Part shown: positions 30,013 through 30,047 of the stretch, in pieces | How the letters are laid out: every line of letters starts with the position of its first letter | How positions within the stretch are numbered: the stretch's first letter is position 1 | Assembly (NCBI GenBank): GCA_934101795.1 | Contig: CAKORY010000013.1 | Span: forward strand, 1-30,047 | DNA length: 30,047 nt | Direction: 5' to 3' | Source of the DNA: an uncultured Bacilli bacterium | GTDB lineage: Bacteria > Bacillota_I > Bacilli_A > RF39 > UBA660 | Notes under the pieces: generated by a model | The model's input: the letters and a program-made list of their open reading frames with translations, nothing else | Told to the model about the DNA's origin: nothing | Databases searched by the model: none | Translations under genes and position numbers: made by a program

Positions 30013-30047
30013 ATGCTAAAAAATGCTATAGCATATATTTTAAGAAA
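30013..30047 (+). CDS. Start of a gene running off the window
   Basis: ATG 30013 has a strong AGGAGG site upstream and opens MLKNAIAYILR before the window ends. Firmicute FtsX-like ABC permeases often begin in a similar way (MLKNAxAYxxRK), but eleven residues are too few to assign. The perfect promoter and attenuator-like leader in front suggest inducible expression. Confidence 0.5.
   Translation, partial: MLKNAIAYILR

Noticed and set aside
1..30047. CRISPR array
   Set aside because: No regularly spaced repeats of 20-40 bases were found, and no cas genes.

Overview
The window is a stretch of a very AT-rich bacterial chromosome, most likely from an uncultured gut-type Firmicute in class Bacilli (RF39- or Erysipelotrichales-like). 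This is inferred from the base composition, strong AGGAGG-type ribosome binding sites, sigma-A-type promoters, a Firmicute gene set (prfB, tilS, ftsH, secG, parA/parB, a DUF951 gene, ychF) and an NPSTG wall-sorting signal. It is not a UGA=Trp Mollicute: it encodes RF2 with the programmed TGA frameshift, ends genes in TGA, and carries a tRNA-Trp with anticodon CCA.

Layout. 1-320: two decayed gene ends, a SEC-C motif tail on + and a family 2 glycosyltransferase head on -, meeting at a shared terminator. 492-3422: accessory genes, namely a Nudix hydrolase and then an apparent operon of RhuM, a DUF84 NTPase-like protein and an orphan. 3712-7690: cell-surface genes, an OatA-like acyltransferase with two SGNH-like domains and a beta-helix wall-anchored protein. 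7797-12405: housekeeping run prfB-tilS-ftsH-secG. 12428-13330: no intact gene but several fragments, including a strikingly GC-rich C-terminal remnant resembling the variable C-type-lectin tail of diversity-generating-retroelement (DGR) targets, followed by tandem hairpins. 13398-19245: parA-parB-DUF951-AbgT transporter-ychF-BI-1 protein-RDD protein, packed as one probable operon. 19381-19844: small ORFs and tRNA-Trp.

From just after tRNA-Trp to about 29.46 kb lies what I read as an integrated mobile element. Its left end has a 97-aa protein coupled to a possible HUH-type (HxH) replication or mobilisation protein. The middle has an XRE repressor-like gene divergent from a zinc-ribbon membrane protein, a macro-domain protein, an uncharacterised 280-aa protein and a lipoprotein. 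The right end has a resolvase-type serine recombinase, a convergent Cys-cluster protein and a coupled operon of a 112-aa orphan, a catalytic-domain-only serine recombinase that has lost its nucleophile, and an intact large serine recombinase. Immediately after comes a promoter-to-terminator unit that looks like a small RNA of about 108 nt. The last 600 bases hold a frameshifted ORF and a consensus promoter with an attenuator-like leader before a gene that runs off the window.

The main candidates for something undescribed are the coupled active/inactive serine-recombinase operon with its orphan partner and adjacent small RNA, the orphan DGR-like variable-region remnant, and a 13-base motif present three times (two direct, one inverted) in the accessory region.
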